This document shows, piece after piece, positions 1 to 6,699 of a stretch of DNA of 9,563 bases (the stretch's first letter is position 1; every line of letters begins with the position of its first letter). The DNA is from Actinomycetes bacterium (GTDB taxonomy: Bacteria > Actinomycetota > Acidimicrobiia > Acidimicrobiales > JAKAOS01). Below the pieces are notes generated by a model. The model was not told the DNA's origin, ran no database searches, and was given only the letters and a program-made list of their open reading frames with translations. The stretch is from NCBI GenBank assembly GCA_021790615.1, contig JAJYGW010000327.1, positions 1 to 9,563 of the forward strand. The letters run 5' to 3'. The translations under genes were made by a program, and so were the position numbers.

Positions 1-360
1 GACTGCCGACGCGCTCTCGTGCGTGTGTGTGAGGGAGACGGACCAGGCGCCGACCCCGAGGGAGGCGGCGAGCGCCGCCGCCTTGCCGCTGACGTGGAGC
101 TCCGGGGCGCCGCTGCGCAAGCGGCGCACCTCCACGTCGCCGAAGGGGAATGCGCCTATCCCGACCCCGAGCGCTTTCATCGTCGCCTCCTTCGCAGCGA
201 AACGAGCCGCCAGTCCCGGCACCGGGTCCCTCCTCCTCGAGAGCGAGGCGCGCTCTCCGTCGGTGAAGAGCCGGTCGGCGACACCCGGTCGCCGGGCGAG
301 GACGCGGCGGAAGCGATCGATCTCGACGAGGTCGATGCCGATCCCGATCACCGGGATCAC
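1..360 (-). CDS. acpS: Holo-[acyl-carrier-protein] synthase, 3' end cut by window edge
   Basis: AcpS transfers the 4'-phosphopantetheine arm of coenzyme A to the serine of acyl carrier protein, activating it for fatty acid synthesis in the cytoplasm. The 120 visible codons are nearly the whole family length (about 120-130 residues), so only a few residues and the stop are missing. The N-terminal motif GIGIDLVEIDRF (residues 6-17) carries the Mg-binding Asp10, and RFAAKEATMKALG (53-65) carries the metal-binding Glu58; these positions match the E. coli protein closely. The C-terminal SLTHTHE-like segment is also typical. The GTG start at 360 overlaps the glmS stop as GTGA, which implies translational coupling; a second GTG at 351 would also give a plausible N terminus. 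The family assignment is firm; only the exact start is open. Confidence 0.95.
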   Translation of the reverse strand, partial: MIPVIGIGIDLVEIDRFRRVLARRPGVADRLFTDGERASLSRRRDPVPGLAARFAAKEATMKALGVGIGAFPFGDVEVRRLRSGAPELHVSGKAAALAASLGVGAWSVSLTHTHESASAV

Positions 361-2207
361 TCGACCGTGACGACCTTCGCGAGGTTGCGGGGGCGGTCGA
401 CGTCGTTGCAACGCGCCTTTGCCACCGCGTAGGCGAGCACCTGCAGCGGCACGACCGCGACGGCCGGCGAGAGCAGCTCGTCTGTGTGCGGCACCTCGAG
501 CACGAGGTCGGCGAGGCGCGCGATCTCGTCGTCGCCTTCGTCGGCCACGACCACCACCGTCGCGCCGCGGGCACGGACTTCTTCGATGTTGGCGAGGAGT
601 TTTGGCCAGAGACGACCACGGGTCGCCACGACCACGACGACGGCGTCGCGATCGATGAGGGAGATCGGGCCGTGCTTCATCTCCCCCGCCGGGTAGGCCT
701 CCGCCCGCACGTAGGCGAGCTCCTTCAGCTTGAGAGCTCCCTCGAGGGCGATCGGGTATCCGATGTTGCGGCCGAGGAAGAAGACGTCGTTCACCGAGGC
801 GAGTCTCGTGGCGACGCTCGTGTACTCCGGGATGCGGTCGAGTGCCTCCCTCACGCCGTCCGGCAGCGCGGTGATCCGGCCAGCGATGGCCGCCACCTCC
901 TCGGCCGCGAGGGTGCCGCGGATGCGTGCCAGATGGAGGGCGAACACCTGGAAGAGCACGATCTGGGCGAGGTGGCACTTCGTGGAGGCGACGCCGATCT
1001 CGGGGCCGGCGCGCGTGTAGAGGACGGCATCGGCTTCACGCGACATGAGCGAGTCGACGACGTTCGTGATGACGAGGGTCTTCGCTCCGCGGCGCTTCGC
1101 CTCGCGCATGGCGTGGTACGTGTCGACGGTCTCGCCCGACTGGCTGATCGCGACGACGAGCGTCCGCTCGTCGAGGACCGGCTCGCGGTAGCGGAACTCG
1201 CTCGCGATCTCCGCCGTGGCCGGGATGCGTGCCCAGGTCTCGAGCGCCATCCGCCCCACGGTCCCGGCGTGGTAGCTCGAGCCGCAGGCGACGACCACGA
1301 CCCGATCGAACGAGCGCAGCTCCTCCTCGCTGAAGGCCAGCTCCTCGAGCTCCGTCGTGCCCTCGGGGTGGATCCGCCCGAGCAACGTGTCGGTGAGGGC
1401 GTGAGGCTGCTCGTGGATCTCCTTCGACATGAAGTCCTCGTAGCCCTCGAGCTGTGCGGCCCGGACCCCCCACGACACCCGGATCGGCGCCGGCTCGACG
1501 GGCTTCCCGTCGGTGTCCACGACCGAGATGGAGCCGGGCCTCACCTCGGCGACGTCGCCGTCGGCGAGCGCGTAGACCTCACGGGTGGTGCCGAGGACGG
1601 CGGCGATGTCGGAGGCGACCACGCCGACGGTGGCCGTGCGGCCGACGATGAGCGGTGAGGTGTTGCGCGTGGCGACGATCGTCCCCGGCTCGTCGGTGCT
1701 CACGACCGCGAGGGCGAAGTCGCCCCGGAGCATGGTCGCCACGTGGCGCATGGCCTCGGCGAGGCCGGAGCCGGAGTCGAGCTCGGCCTCGATGAGGTGT
1801 GCGACGACCTCGCTGTCGGTCTCCGAGGTCAGGTGGTGGCCGGCGGCATCGAGCTTGGCGGCGAGCTCCCGGTGGTTCTCGATGATGCCGTTGTGCACGA
1901 TCGCGACGCGCCCGGAGCAGTCGAGGTGGGGATGGGCGTTCGCCTCCGTCGGCGGACCGTGCGTGGCCCAGCGGGTGTGGCCGAGGCCGCTCGCGGCGGC
2001 GGGTGCTCCGAGTGCCGCCTCCTCGAGCTCGCGGATCGACTGCGCCCGCACGGCCGCCCGGCGGCGCCAGATCTCGCTCGTGCCGCCGGTCCCGGTCACG
2101 AGAGCCACGCCTGCGGAGTCGTAGCCGCGGTATTCGAGGAGGGTCAGCCCCTCGATGAGGTCACGAAGCGGATCCGCCGATCCGGTGACCCCGATGATCC
2201 CACACAT
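357..2207 (-). CDS. glmS: Glutamine--fructose-6-phosphate aminotransferase (isomerizing)
   Basis: GlmS makes glucosamine-6-phosphate from fructose-6-phosphate and glutamine, the first committed step to UDP-GlcNAc and peptidoglycan. The product is 616 residues (usual about 608). The start at 2207 is set by MCGIIG: Cys2 becomes the N-terminal nucleophile of the class II glutaminase domain (about 1-225), with HTRWATHG at 77-84 and the NG of VHNGIIENH at 106-107. Two SIS sugar-isomerase domains follow: CGSSYHAG (308-315) and SQSGET (355-360) in the first, and in the second the catalytic-region Glu496 and His512 (EAYPAGEMKHGP). The C-terminal DRPRNLAKVVTVE holds the family Lys611. The residue after VASTK is Cys411, where family members I recall have Ala, Thr or Phe. 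There is no clear Shine-Dalgarno; a TAGCCT box sits 7 bases before ATG, suggesting leaderless transcription. No room exists upstream for a glmS ribozyme. It is coupled to acpS downstream. Confidence 0.98.
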   Translation of the reverse strand: MCGIIGVTGSADPLRDLIEGLTLLEYRGYDSAGVALVTGTGGTSEIWRRRAAVRAQSIRELEEAALGAPAAASGLGHTRWATHGPPTEANAHPHLDCSGRVAIVHNGIIENHRELAAKLDAAGHHLTSETDSEVVAHLIEAELDSGSGLAEAMRHVATMLRGDFALAVVSTDEPGTIVATRNTSPLIVGRTATVGVVASDIAAVLGTTREVYALADGDVAEVRPGSISVVDTDGKPVEPAPIRVSWGVRAAQLEGYEDFMSKEIHEQPHALTDTLLGRIHPEGTTELEELAFSEEELRSFDRVVVVACGSSYHAGTVGRMALETWARIPATAEIASEFRYREPVLDERTLVVAISQSGETVDTYHAMREAKRRGAKTLVITNVVDSLMSREADAVLYTRAGPEIGVASTKCHLAQIVLFQVFALHLARIRGTLAAEEVAAIAGRITALPDGVREALDRIPEYTSVATRLASVNDVFFLGRNIGYPIALEGALKLKELAYVRAEAYPAGEMKHGPISLIDRDAVVVVVATRGRLWPKLLANIEEVRARGATVVVVADEGDDEIARLADLVLEVPHTDELLSPAVAVVPLQVLAYAVAKARCNDVDRPRNLAKVVTVE

Positions 2208-2243
2208 GGCACAGAGGCTACTCAGGCCGGCCCGGCGCCAACC
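2208..2243 (-). promoter_or_regulatory. Candidate promoter of glmS (possibly leaderless)
   Basis: On the minus strand a TAGCCT hexamer (2220-2215) fits the TANNNT -10 pattern and is followed by 7 bases and then the glmS ATG, the spacing expected when transcription starts at the A of ATG. A weak -35-like TTGGCG (2241-2236) lies 15 bp upstream, shorter than ideal. The lack of a purine-rich ribosome binding site before the ATG supports a leaderless mRNA, which is common in actinobacteria. This is pattern evidence only. The same 84-base interval (2208-2291) must also hold the start signals of the divergent peptidase gene, for which I see no clear -10. Confidence 0.4.
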
Positions 2244-2291
2244 CCCACCCGCGCACGAGCGTGGCCTGCGGGAACATGTGAGACTCGGGTC

Positions 2292-4316
2292 GTGGCCAAG
2301 CATCCGATGCGTCCCGATGACCTGCGGCTCCTCCATTGGCCGCAGGACCCCAGGGTGTCGCCCGACGGCGACGAGGTTGCGTGGACGGAGGTGACGCTCG
2401 ACCTCGAGCGGGACGAGCCGGTCTCGAGCGTCATGGTGGCGGCAGGTGATGGCTCAGGAGCGGTGCGGCGTTTCTCCGAGGGGCCGCACGATCTGCACGC
2501 CCGATGGTCGCCCGACGGTCGCTACCTCGCCTATCTCTCCGCCTCCGACGGGCCGCCGGCGCTGAAGCTGGCGCCGCTCGCCGGCGGCTCGCCGGTCTCG
2601 GTCGATGCTCCTGGGCCGGTGACGGGTTTCGCGTGGTCTCCGGCGGGCGATCGGCTCGTCCTCGTCGTGAACGTCGGCGGTGCGCCGCCGAACGCGGACG
2701 ACCCGCGGTCTCGCAACGCTCCGCGCGTCGTCCGCGGCCTCTTCAGCCGTCTGGACGGGGCCGGCTGGCTGGAGGGGCGCGACCATCTCTTCGTCCACGA
2801 CGTCGAGGGGCGCTCGACCACCCAGCTCACGAACGGCGACTTCGACCACGCCAGCCCGGCCTGGTCACCGGACGGGTCGACCATCGCGTTCTGCTCGAAC
2901 CGGTCGCGCCGTCGCGACGACGCGCTCGGCAAGGGAGACCTCTGGACGATCTCGGCCCGCGCCGGGCGCGGCCGCCGCTCCCCGATCCGAGTCGCCGGCG
3001 ACATCGCCGGGCCGGGACACGTCTCGTATTCGCCGGACGGCACCCACATCGCGTTCACCGGAGTCCTCGGCACGGAGCAGACGGCGGCGCGGGACGAGCG
3101 CCTGCTCGTCGTGCCCTCGGATGGTTCGGCAGCGCCCGAGGCGATCGCCCCTGGTGTCGACCGCCCGATCGGCGTCTCCTTCGGCCCTACGCCCTACGCC
3201 TGGATCGGCAACGACGAGCTGTTGTTCATCGTGTCGGACCACGCCGCCGTCCATCTCTACCGCTCGCGCCTCGGCGAGCGCTCCGCACGTCTCGTCGTCG
3301 GCGGAGACCGCCTCGTCTCGGGCATCACCGTCCCGGCGGCCGGCGGTGCCGCCGCCACCGGCGCGGGCGGTGCCGCCGGTCGGATCGCCTTCACCTCGGG
3401 CTGGATCGACGCACCCCAAGAGGTGTTCACGCTCGAGATCGGGCGGCGTGGACGCCAGCCGGTGCAGGTGAGCAGCGCGGGGGACGAGATGCGGAGGGCA
3501 GTAGCTCTGCTTCCGGCCGAGCGTTTCCGGGCGGAGGCGCCCGACGGGCTCGAGATCGAGTACCTCGTCGTCCGCCAGGCTCGCCGGGCAGGCAAGGCTG
3601 CTGCGAAGCCACCGTTGTTCGTCGAGATCCACGGCGGCCCGCACATGCACCACCCCATGGCCGAAACGTTCGTCAACTACCAGATCCTCGCCGGCGCCGG
3701 CTACACGCTCGTGCTGCCGAACCCCCGTGGGAGCACGAGCTACGGCGAGAAGTTCACTGCCCTAGGGCGCGGCGACTGGGGTGACGGCCCACTCGGCGAC
3801 GTGCTCGCCTGCGCTGACGACGCCATCGAGCGCGGGCTCGCAGATGGTGGTCGCCAGTTCGTCGGCGGGTACTCCTTCGGCGGCTACCTGTCCTCCTTCG
3901 CAGTCGGCCGGACGTCCCGCTTCAAGGCGGCGACCATCGGTGCCCCGGTCACCGACCTCGTGAGCATGTTCGGCACGTCGGACGCGAACGTCTACTTCGG
4001 TGACGCGCTCGACGGCGATCCCTGGACTTCCCTCGAGTCGTTCCGGCAACAGTCGCCGGTGACGCACGCGGGCGAGGTGAAGACACCTGTGTTCCTCTTC
4101 GTGAACGAGGGGGACCTGCGGTGCCCGCCGGGACAGGCAGACCAGTTCTACTCCGCCCTCAAGTACCACGGAGTCGAGATCGAGTACGCCCGCTACCCAG
4201 GCGGCTCACACATGTCGTTCTTCCCGATGGCCGGGGCGCCCTCGCAGAACGAGGACCGCCACCGGCGGATACTCGACTGGTGCGCCCGCCACGGCGGGCT
4301 GCCACAGGAGCACTGA
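2292..4316 (+). CDS. S9 family serine peptidase (prolyl oligopeptidase / acylaminoacyl-peptidase type)
   Basis: A cytosolic alpha/beta-hydrolase peptidase with an N-terminal beta-propeller, 674 residues from GTG 2292 (669 from ATG 2307), normal for the S9C type. No signal peptide or membrane segment is seen. PD40/TolB-like propeller motifs of the form WSPDG appear near residues 72, 115 (WSPAG), 191 and 246. The catalytic domain begins near residue 413: HGGP oxyanion motif from His447, nucleophile Ser528 in GGYSFGGY, Asp608 in NEGDLRCP and His640 in GGSHMSF, so the triad is complete. A Gly/Ala-rich low-complexity loop lies near residues 347-362. Such enzymes remove acylated or short N-terminal residues from peptides; the substrate here cannot be told. 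The gene is convergent with glmM (4-base gap) and divergent from glmS, so it splits a cell-wall precursor gene pair. The start is uncertain: neither candidate has a good ribosome binding site. Confidence 0.93.
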   Translation: MAKHPMRPDDLRLLHWPQDPRVSPDGDEVAWTEVTLDLERDEPVSSVMVAAGDGSGAVRRFSEGPHDLHARWSPDGRYLAYLSASDGPPALKLAPLAGGSPVSVDAPGPVTGFAWSPAGDRLVLVVNVGGAPPNADDPRSRNAPRVVRGLFSRLDGAGWLEGRDHLFVHDVEGRSTTQLTNGDFDHASPAWSPDGSTIAFCSNRSRRRDDALGKGDLWTISARAGRGRRSPIRVAGDIAGPGHVSYSPDGTHIAFTGVLGTEQTAARDERLLVVPSDGSAAPEAIAPGVDRPIGVSFGPTPYAWIGNDELLFIVSDHAAVHLYRSRLGERSARLVVGGDRLVSGITVPAAGGAAATGAGGAAGRIAFTSGWIDAPQEVFTLEIGRRGRQPVQVSSAGDEMRRAVALLPAERFRAEAPDGLEIEYLVVRQARRAGKAAAKPPLFVEIHGGPHMHHPMAETFVNYQILAGAGYTLVLPNPRGSTSYGEKFTALGRGDWGDGPLGDVLACADDAIERGLADGGRQFVGGYSFGGYLSSFAVGRTSRFKAATIGAPVTDLVSMFGTSDANVYFGDALDGDPWTSLESFRQQSPVTHAGEVKTPVFLFVNEGDLRCPPGQADQFYSALKYHGVEIEYARYPGGSHMSFFPMAGAPSQNEDRHRRILDWCARHGGLPQEH

Positions 4317-4324
4317 GCGCTCAG
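4313..4324. repeat. 12-bp perfect palindrome spanning both convergent stop codons
   Basis: CTGAGCGCTCAG is self-complementary and contains the TGA of the plus-strand peptidase gene (4314-4316) and the TGA of minus-strand glmM (4323-4321) placed symmetrically. It occupies the whole 4-base gap between the two genes. It could fold as a short hairpin in either transcript, but it lacks a loop of its own and a U-tract, so I do not call it a terminator. Confidence 0.6.
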
Positions 4325-5667
4325 GCGAGCTCCTGCTCGATCATCGCGGCCATCCGGTTGGCGAGCTCCTCGGCCAGATCGTGGCTCGCCGCCTCGACCA
4401 TGACGCGCACGCAGGACTCCGTCCCGCTCTTGCGGAGGAGCACCCGACCGGCCTCACCCAGGTCGGCCTGGACCTCCTCGGCGAGCGCCCACACCTTCTC
4501 GGCCTCGTCGAGCCGGCTCGGCTCGGGCACCCGAACGTTCACGAGCACCTGTGGGAGACGCTGCATCGACACTGCGGCCAGGTCGGCGAGGGTGCGGTCG
4601 GTGCGACCGAGGAGCTCGAGCAGCATGAGGGACGTGAGGATCCCGTCGCCCGTCGAGGCGTGGCGCCTGAAGATGAGGTGGCCAGACTGCTCGCCGCCGA
4701 GGACGTATCCGCCCGCCTCCATGGCGTCGGCGACGTGGCGGTCGCCGACGGGTGTCTCGACGACGGAGATCCCCTCGGAGCGGAGGCGGAGGCGCAGACC
4801 CAGGTTGCTCAGCACGGTGACGACGACCGTGTCGCCCGTGAGCGTTCCGGACCGCCGGAGGTCCGCCGCGAACATGGCGATGAGGTGGTCGCCGTCGACG
4901 ACCCCGCCCTCGTGGTCGACGGCCAGCATGCGGTCGGCGTCGCCGTCGAAGGCGACGCCGAGGATCGCCCCGCGCTCGCGGACCGTCTCGATGAGCGGGC
5001 CGAGGTGCGTCGAGCCGCAGGCCTCGTTGATGTTCGTTCCGTCGGGCTCGACAGCCCTCAGGTGGTGACGGAGACCGAGCTGCTCGAACACCGCCGGCGC
5101 CACCTCGGCCGCGGCGCCGTTCGCACAGTCGACCACCACCTCGCCCGCGGGCATGGCGCGGCCGGCCACGATCGACACGAGACGCTCGACGTAGACGTGG
5201 CGTCCCGACGCGTCCGCGACGATCGAGCCGACGGCGGCTCCGCCTCCGGCGCCGGCCTCGTCGGCCGTGCCGGCACGCCGGATCTCCTCGAGCTGGGATT
5301 CGACGGCTTCTTCCGCCTCCCGGGAGAGCTTGGTCCCGCCGGCACCGAACAACTTGATGCCGTTGTCGGCGAATGGGTTGTGGGAAGCAGAGATCATCGC
5401 GGCCGGCGTTCCGCGCTCGCTGGCGAGCCACGCCACACCCGGAGTCGGGATCACACCGAGGTCGACCACGTCACGACCCTCTGAAGCGAGCCCGGCCGAC
5501 AGGGCAGCCTGGAGCATGGCGCCCGAGCGACGCGTGTCACGGCCGACGAGCCAGGTCGTGCCGTTGATGGAGCGTGCCGCAGCCCTGCCGAGAGCGAGGG
5601 CGAATTCCGGCGTCAGCTCAGTGTTGGCGACTCCGCGGATCCCGTCGGTGCCGAACTGAAGCGGCAC
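4321..5667 (-). CDS. glmM: Phosphoglucosamine mutase
   Basis: GlmM interconverts glucosamine-6-phosphate and glucosamine-1-phosphate, the step after GlmS towards UDP-GlcNAc. The product is 448 residues from GTG 5667, close to the usual 445. FGTDGIRG (5-12) is the family N-terminal signature and fixes the start to within a residue or two. The phosphoserine is Ser95 in ISASHNP (92-98); the Mg loop DGDADR is 241-246; the sugar-binding GEQSGH is 325-330; the phosphate-binding loop RKSGTES is 412-418. In that last loop Ser418 replaces the Pro normally seen in RxSGTEP, one base change (TCC for CCC). The gene starts 19 bases after the rpsI stop and is probably in the rplM-rpsI transcript; no strong Shine-Dalgarno is seen. 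It ends convergently with the peptidase gene. Confidence 0.97.
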   Translation of the reverse strand: MPLQFGTDGIRGVANTELTPEFALALGRAAARSINGTTWLVGRDTRRSGAMLQAALSAGLASEGRDVVDLGVIPTPGVAWLASERGTPAAMISASHNPFADNGIKLFGAGGTKLSREAEEAVESQLEEIRRAGTADEAGAGGGAAVGSIVADASGRHVYVERLVSIVAGRAMPAGEVVVDCANGAAAEVAPAVFEQLGLRHHLRAVEPDGTNINEACGSTHLGPLIETVRERGAILGVAFDGDADRMLAVDHEGGVVDGDHLIAMFAADLRRSGTLTGDTVVVTVLSNLGLRLRLRSEGISVVETPVGDRHVADAMEAGGYVLGGEQSGHLIFRRHASTGDGILTSLMLLELLGRTDRTLADLAAVSMQRLPQVLVNVRVPEPSRLDEAEKVWALAEEVQADLGEAGRVLLRKSGTESCVRVMVEAASHDLAEELANRMAAMIEQELA

Positions 5668-5686
5668 GAGCGAACAACCAGTGCGA

Positions 5687-6079
5687 TCAGCGCTTGGAGT
5701 ACTGCGGGGCCTTGCGGGCCTTCTTGAGCCCGTACTTCTTGCTCTCCTTCTCACGGGCGTCGCGAGTGAGCATCCCCGCCTTCTTGAGGGAGCCGCGCAG
5801 CTCGGGGTCGACCTCGATGAGCGCCCGGGCGATGCCGAGGCGGAGCGCTCCTGCCTGGCCGGACACGCCGCCACCGTCGATCGTCGCGTCGACGTCGTAT
5901 TCCTCGGAGCGGTTGACGTGGCGGAGCGGTTCGCTCGCAAGCATCCGGTGCGAGGCAGACGGGAAGTACTCCTCGAACGACCGCTTGTTGATGGTGATCG
6001 CGCCCTGTCCCGGGCGGAAGCGGACGCGGGCGACGGCTTGCTTGCGACGACCGGTGGCCTGCACGAGCGGCTTCGGCAT
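5687..6079 (-). CDS. rpsI: 30S ribosomal protein S9
   Basis: A component of the small subunit head whose C-terminal tail reaches the P-site tRNA. The product is 130 residues, the E. coli length. Visible landmarks are [11 protein letters not shown] near the N terminus, [19 protein letters not shown] in the middle, and the basic tail [17 protein letters not shown] ending in the family's terminal Arg. The ATG at 6079 is preceded by AAGGAGAGG and shares its A with the TGA of an upstream micro-ORF (TGATG). The gene follows rplM by 58 bases and precedes glmM by 19, the usual rplM-rpsI pairing. The reading frame stays open upstream into the spacer but offers no start codon there. Confidence 0.98.
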   Translation of the reverse strand: MPKPLVQATGRRKQAVARVRFRPGQGAITINKRSFEEYFPSASHRMLASEPLRHVNRSEEYDVDATIDGGGVSGQAGALRLGIARALIEVDPELRGSLKKAGMLTRDAREKESKKYGLKKARKAPQYSKR

Positions 6080-6138
6080 CAGTGGTGCAACCTCTCCTTC
6101 GTTTCTTTTGTGGCCCTCGTGGCCTTCTCCGCCCCCAT
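6079..6138 (-). CDS. Possible 19-residue coupling micro-ORF between rplM and rpsI
   Basis: The 58-base rplM-rpsI spacer is almost exactly filled by an open frame of 19 codons. Its ATG (6138-6136) shares its A with the rplM stop as TGATG, and its TGA (6081-6079) shares its A with the rpsI ATG as TGATG. The peptide would be Lys/Glu/Thr-rich and end Leu-His-His. The rpsI Shine-Dalgarno lies inside it. It may be a real translational bridge or simply a chance opening; one TGATG is common here, two exactly flanking a spacer is less so. No homologue is recognised. Confidence 0.3.
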   Translation of the reverse strand: MGAEKATRATKETKERLHH

Positions 6139-6590
6139 CAGGACGCCCGCCGAACGGCTTGCGGGATCTCGAGCTGCTTGGGCACCTGCGCAGCGTGCGG
6201 GTGCTCCGGACCGGCGTACACCTTCAGCTTGTTCAGCATCTTCCGGCCGAGCGGCCCCTTCGGCAGCATGCCCTTCACGCTCTTGCGGATCAGCTCTTCC
6301 GGCTTGGTCCGGAGCAGCTCGGCGTAGCTGGTGGCTGTGAGACCGCTCGGGTAGCCGCTGTGGCGGTAGGCGAAGGACGTCTCGGCCTTGTTCGCGCTGA
6401 GCACGACCTTCGCCGCGTTCACGACGATGACGTGGTCGCCGGTGTCGATGTGCGGGGCGAAGATCGGACGGTGCTTGCCGCGCAGGATGCGCGCGACCTC
6501 GGTCGACAGGCGGCCGAGGACCATGTCCTCGGCGTCGACGACGTACCAGACGCGCTCGATCTCACTCGGTTTGGGGGAATAGGTGCGCAC
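6138..6590 (-). CDS. rplM: 50S ribosomal protein L13
   Basis: An early-assembly large-subunit protein that binds 23S rRNA. The product is 150 residues (E. coli 142). Signatures include [19 protein letters not shown] near residues 24-42, [25 protein letters not shown], the [11 protein letters not shown] segment and [15 protein letters not shown] near the C terminus. The start is GTG at 6590, preceded by AAGGA with a 5-base spacer; MRTYSPK is a typical actinobacterial L13 beginning. It heads a transcript with rpsI and probably glmM, driven by the promoter at 6671-6699. Confidence 0.98.
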   Translation of the reverse strand: MRTYSPKPSEIERVWYVVDAEDMVLGRLSTEVARILRGKHRPIFAPHIDTGDHVIVVNAAKVVLSANKAETSFAYRHSGYPSGLTATSYAELLRTKPEELIRKSVKGMLPKGPLGRKMLNKLKVYAGPEHPHAAQVPKQLEIPQAVRRAS

Positions 6591-6599
6591 GATCGTCCT

Positions 6600-6671
6600 T
6601 GGTCAGGCCCGCGGGCCATGCCGGTAGCCGGTAGGGAGGCGCGCAGCCGAAGGCTTAGCGCCGCCTGACCA
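6600..6671. repeat. 9-bp inverted repeat flanking the rplM leader
   Basis: The plus strand has TGGTCAGGC at 6600-6608 and its exact reverse complement GCCTGACCA at 6663-6671. One arm overlaps the predicted transcription start and the edge of the -10 box, the other abuts the rplM ribosome binding site. Their centres are 63 bp apart, about six helical turns. Only part of the 5' arm would be in the RNA, so a DNA-level role or chance are both possible. Confidence 0.5.
6638..6665 (-). promoter_or_regulatory. Predicted hairpin at the 5' end of the rplM leader
   Basis: Immediately after the predicted start site the RNA can fold with an inner stem AGCC/GGCU closed by a UUC loop, and an outer stem pairing GGCGGCGC with GCGCGCC around a small bulge. 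The rest of the leader holds a 12-bp palindrome GGCCCGCGGGCC at 6606-6617 just upstream of the AAGGA ribosome binding site. L13 leaders regulate translation in some bacteria, but I know of no matching actinobacterial motif, so a regulatory role is inference. Confidence 0.35.
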
Positions 6672-6699
6672 GGATAATGGGTCTGCGACCCCTCTTCAA
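6671..6699 (-). promoter_or_regulatory. Promoter of the rplM-rpsI(-glmM) operon
   Basis: On the minus strand TTGAAG (6699-6694) and TATCCT (6676-6671) are separated by exactly 17 bp, a good sigma-70/SigA-type arrangement. Transcription would begin around 6664-6666, giving a leader of about 75 bases. The spacer holds a perfect dyad GGGTC-TGC-GACCC (plus strand 6679-6691), which could be an operator or a chance palindrome. It is the best promoter match in the window and stands where one is needed, after the gap that separates truA from rplM. Confidence 0.6.

Noticed and set aside
486..1658. A 390-codon plus-strand open frame antisense to glmS.
   Set aside because: Asp/Arg/Gly-rich shadow of glmS with no recognisable domain.
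1743..2291. Upstream extension of the peptidase frame by 183 codons.
   Set aside because: It lies antisense within the glmS coding region, lacks domain features, and the family normally begins near the RPDDLRLL segment.
2208..2291. A glmS ribozyme/riboswitch upstream of glmS.
   Set aside because: The divergent gap is only 84 bases, too short, and the element is known mainly from Firmicutes.
2208..2336. 43-codon N-terminal extension of glmS.
   Set aside because: GlmS needs Cys right after the initiator Met (MCGIIG) as its nucleophile, so the start must be at 2207.
4381..5484. A 367-codon plus-strand open frame antisense to glmM, and a 325-codon minus-strand frame in another phase.
   Set aside because: Both are compositional shadows of glmM; neither shows any family motif.
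5668..5940. 91-codon N-terminal extension of glmM into rpsI.
   Set aside because: It overlaps conserved rpsI coding sequence, is Arg/Ser-rich and precedes the normal family start.
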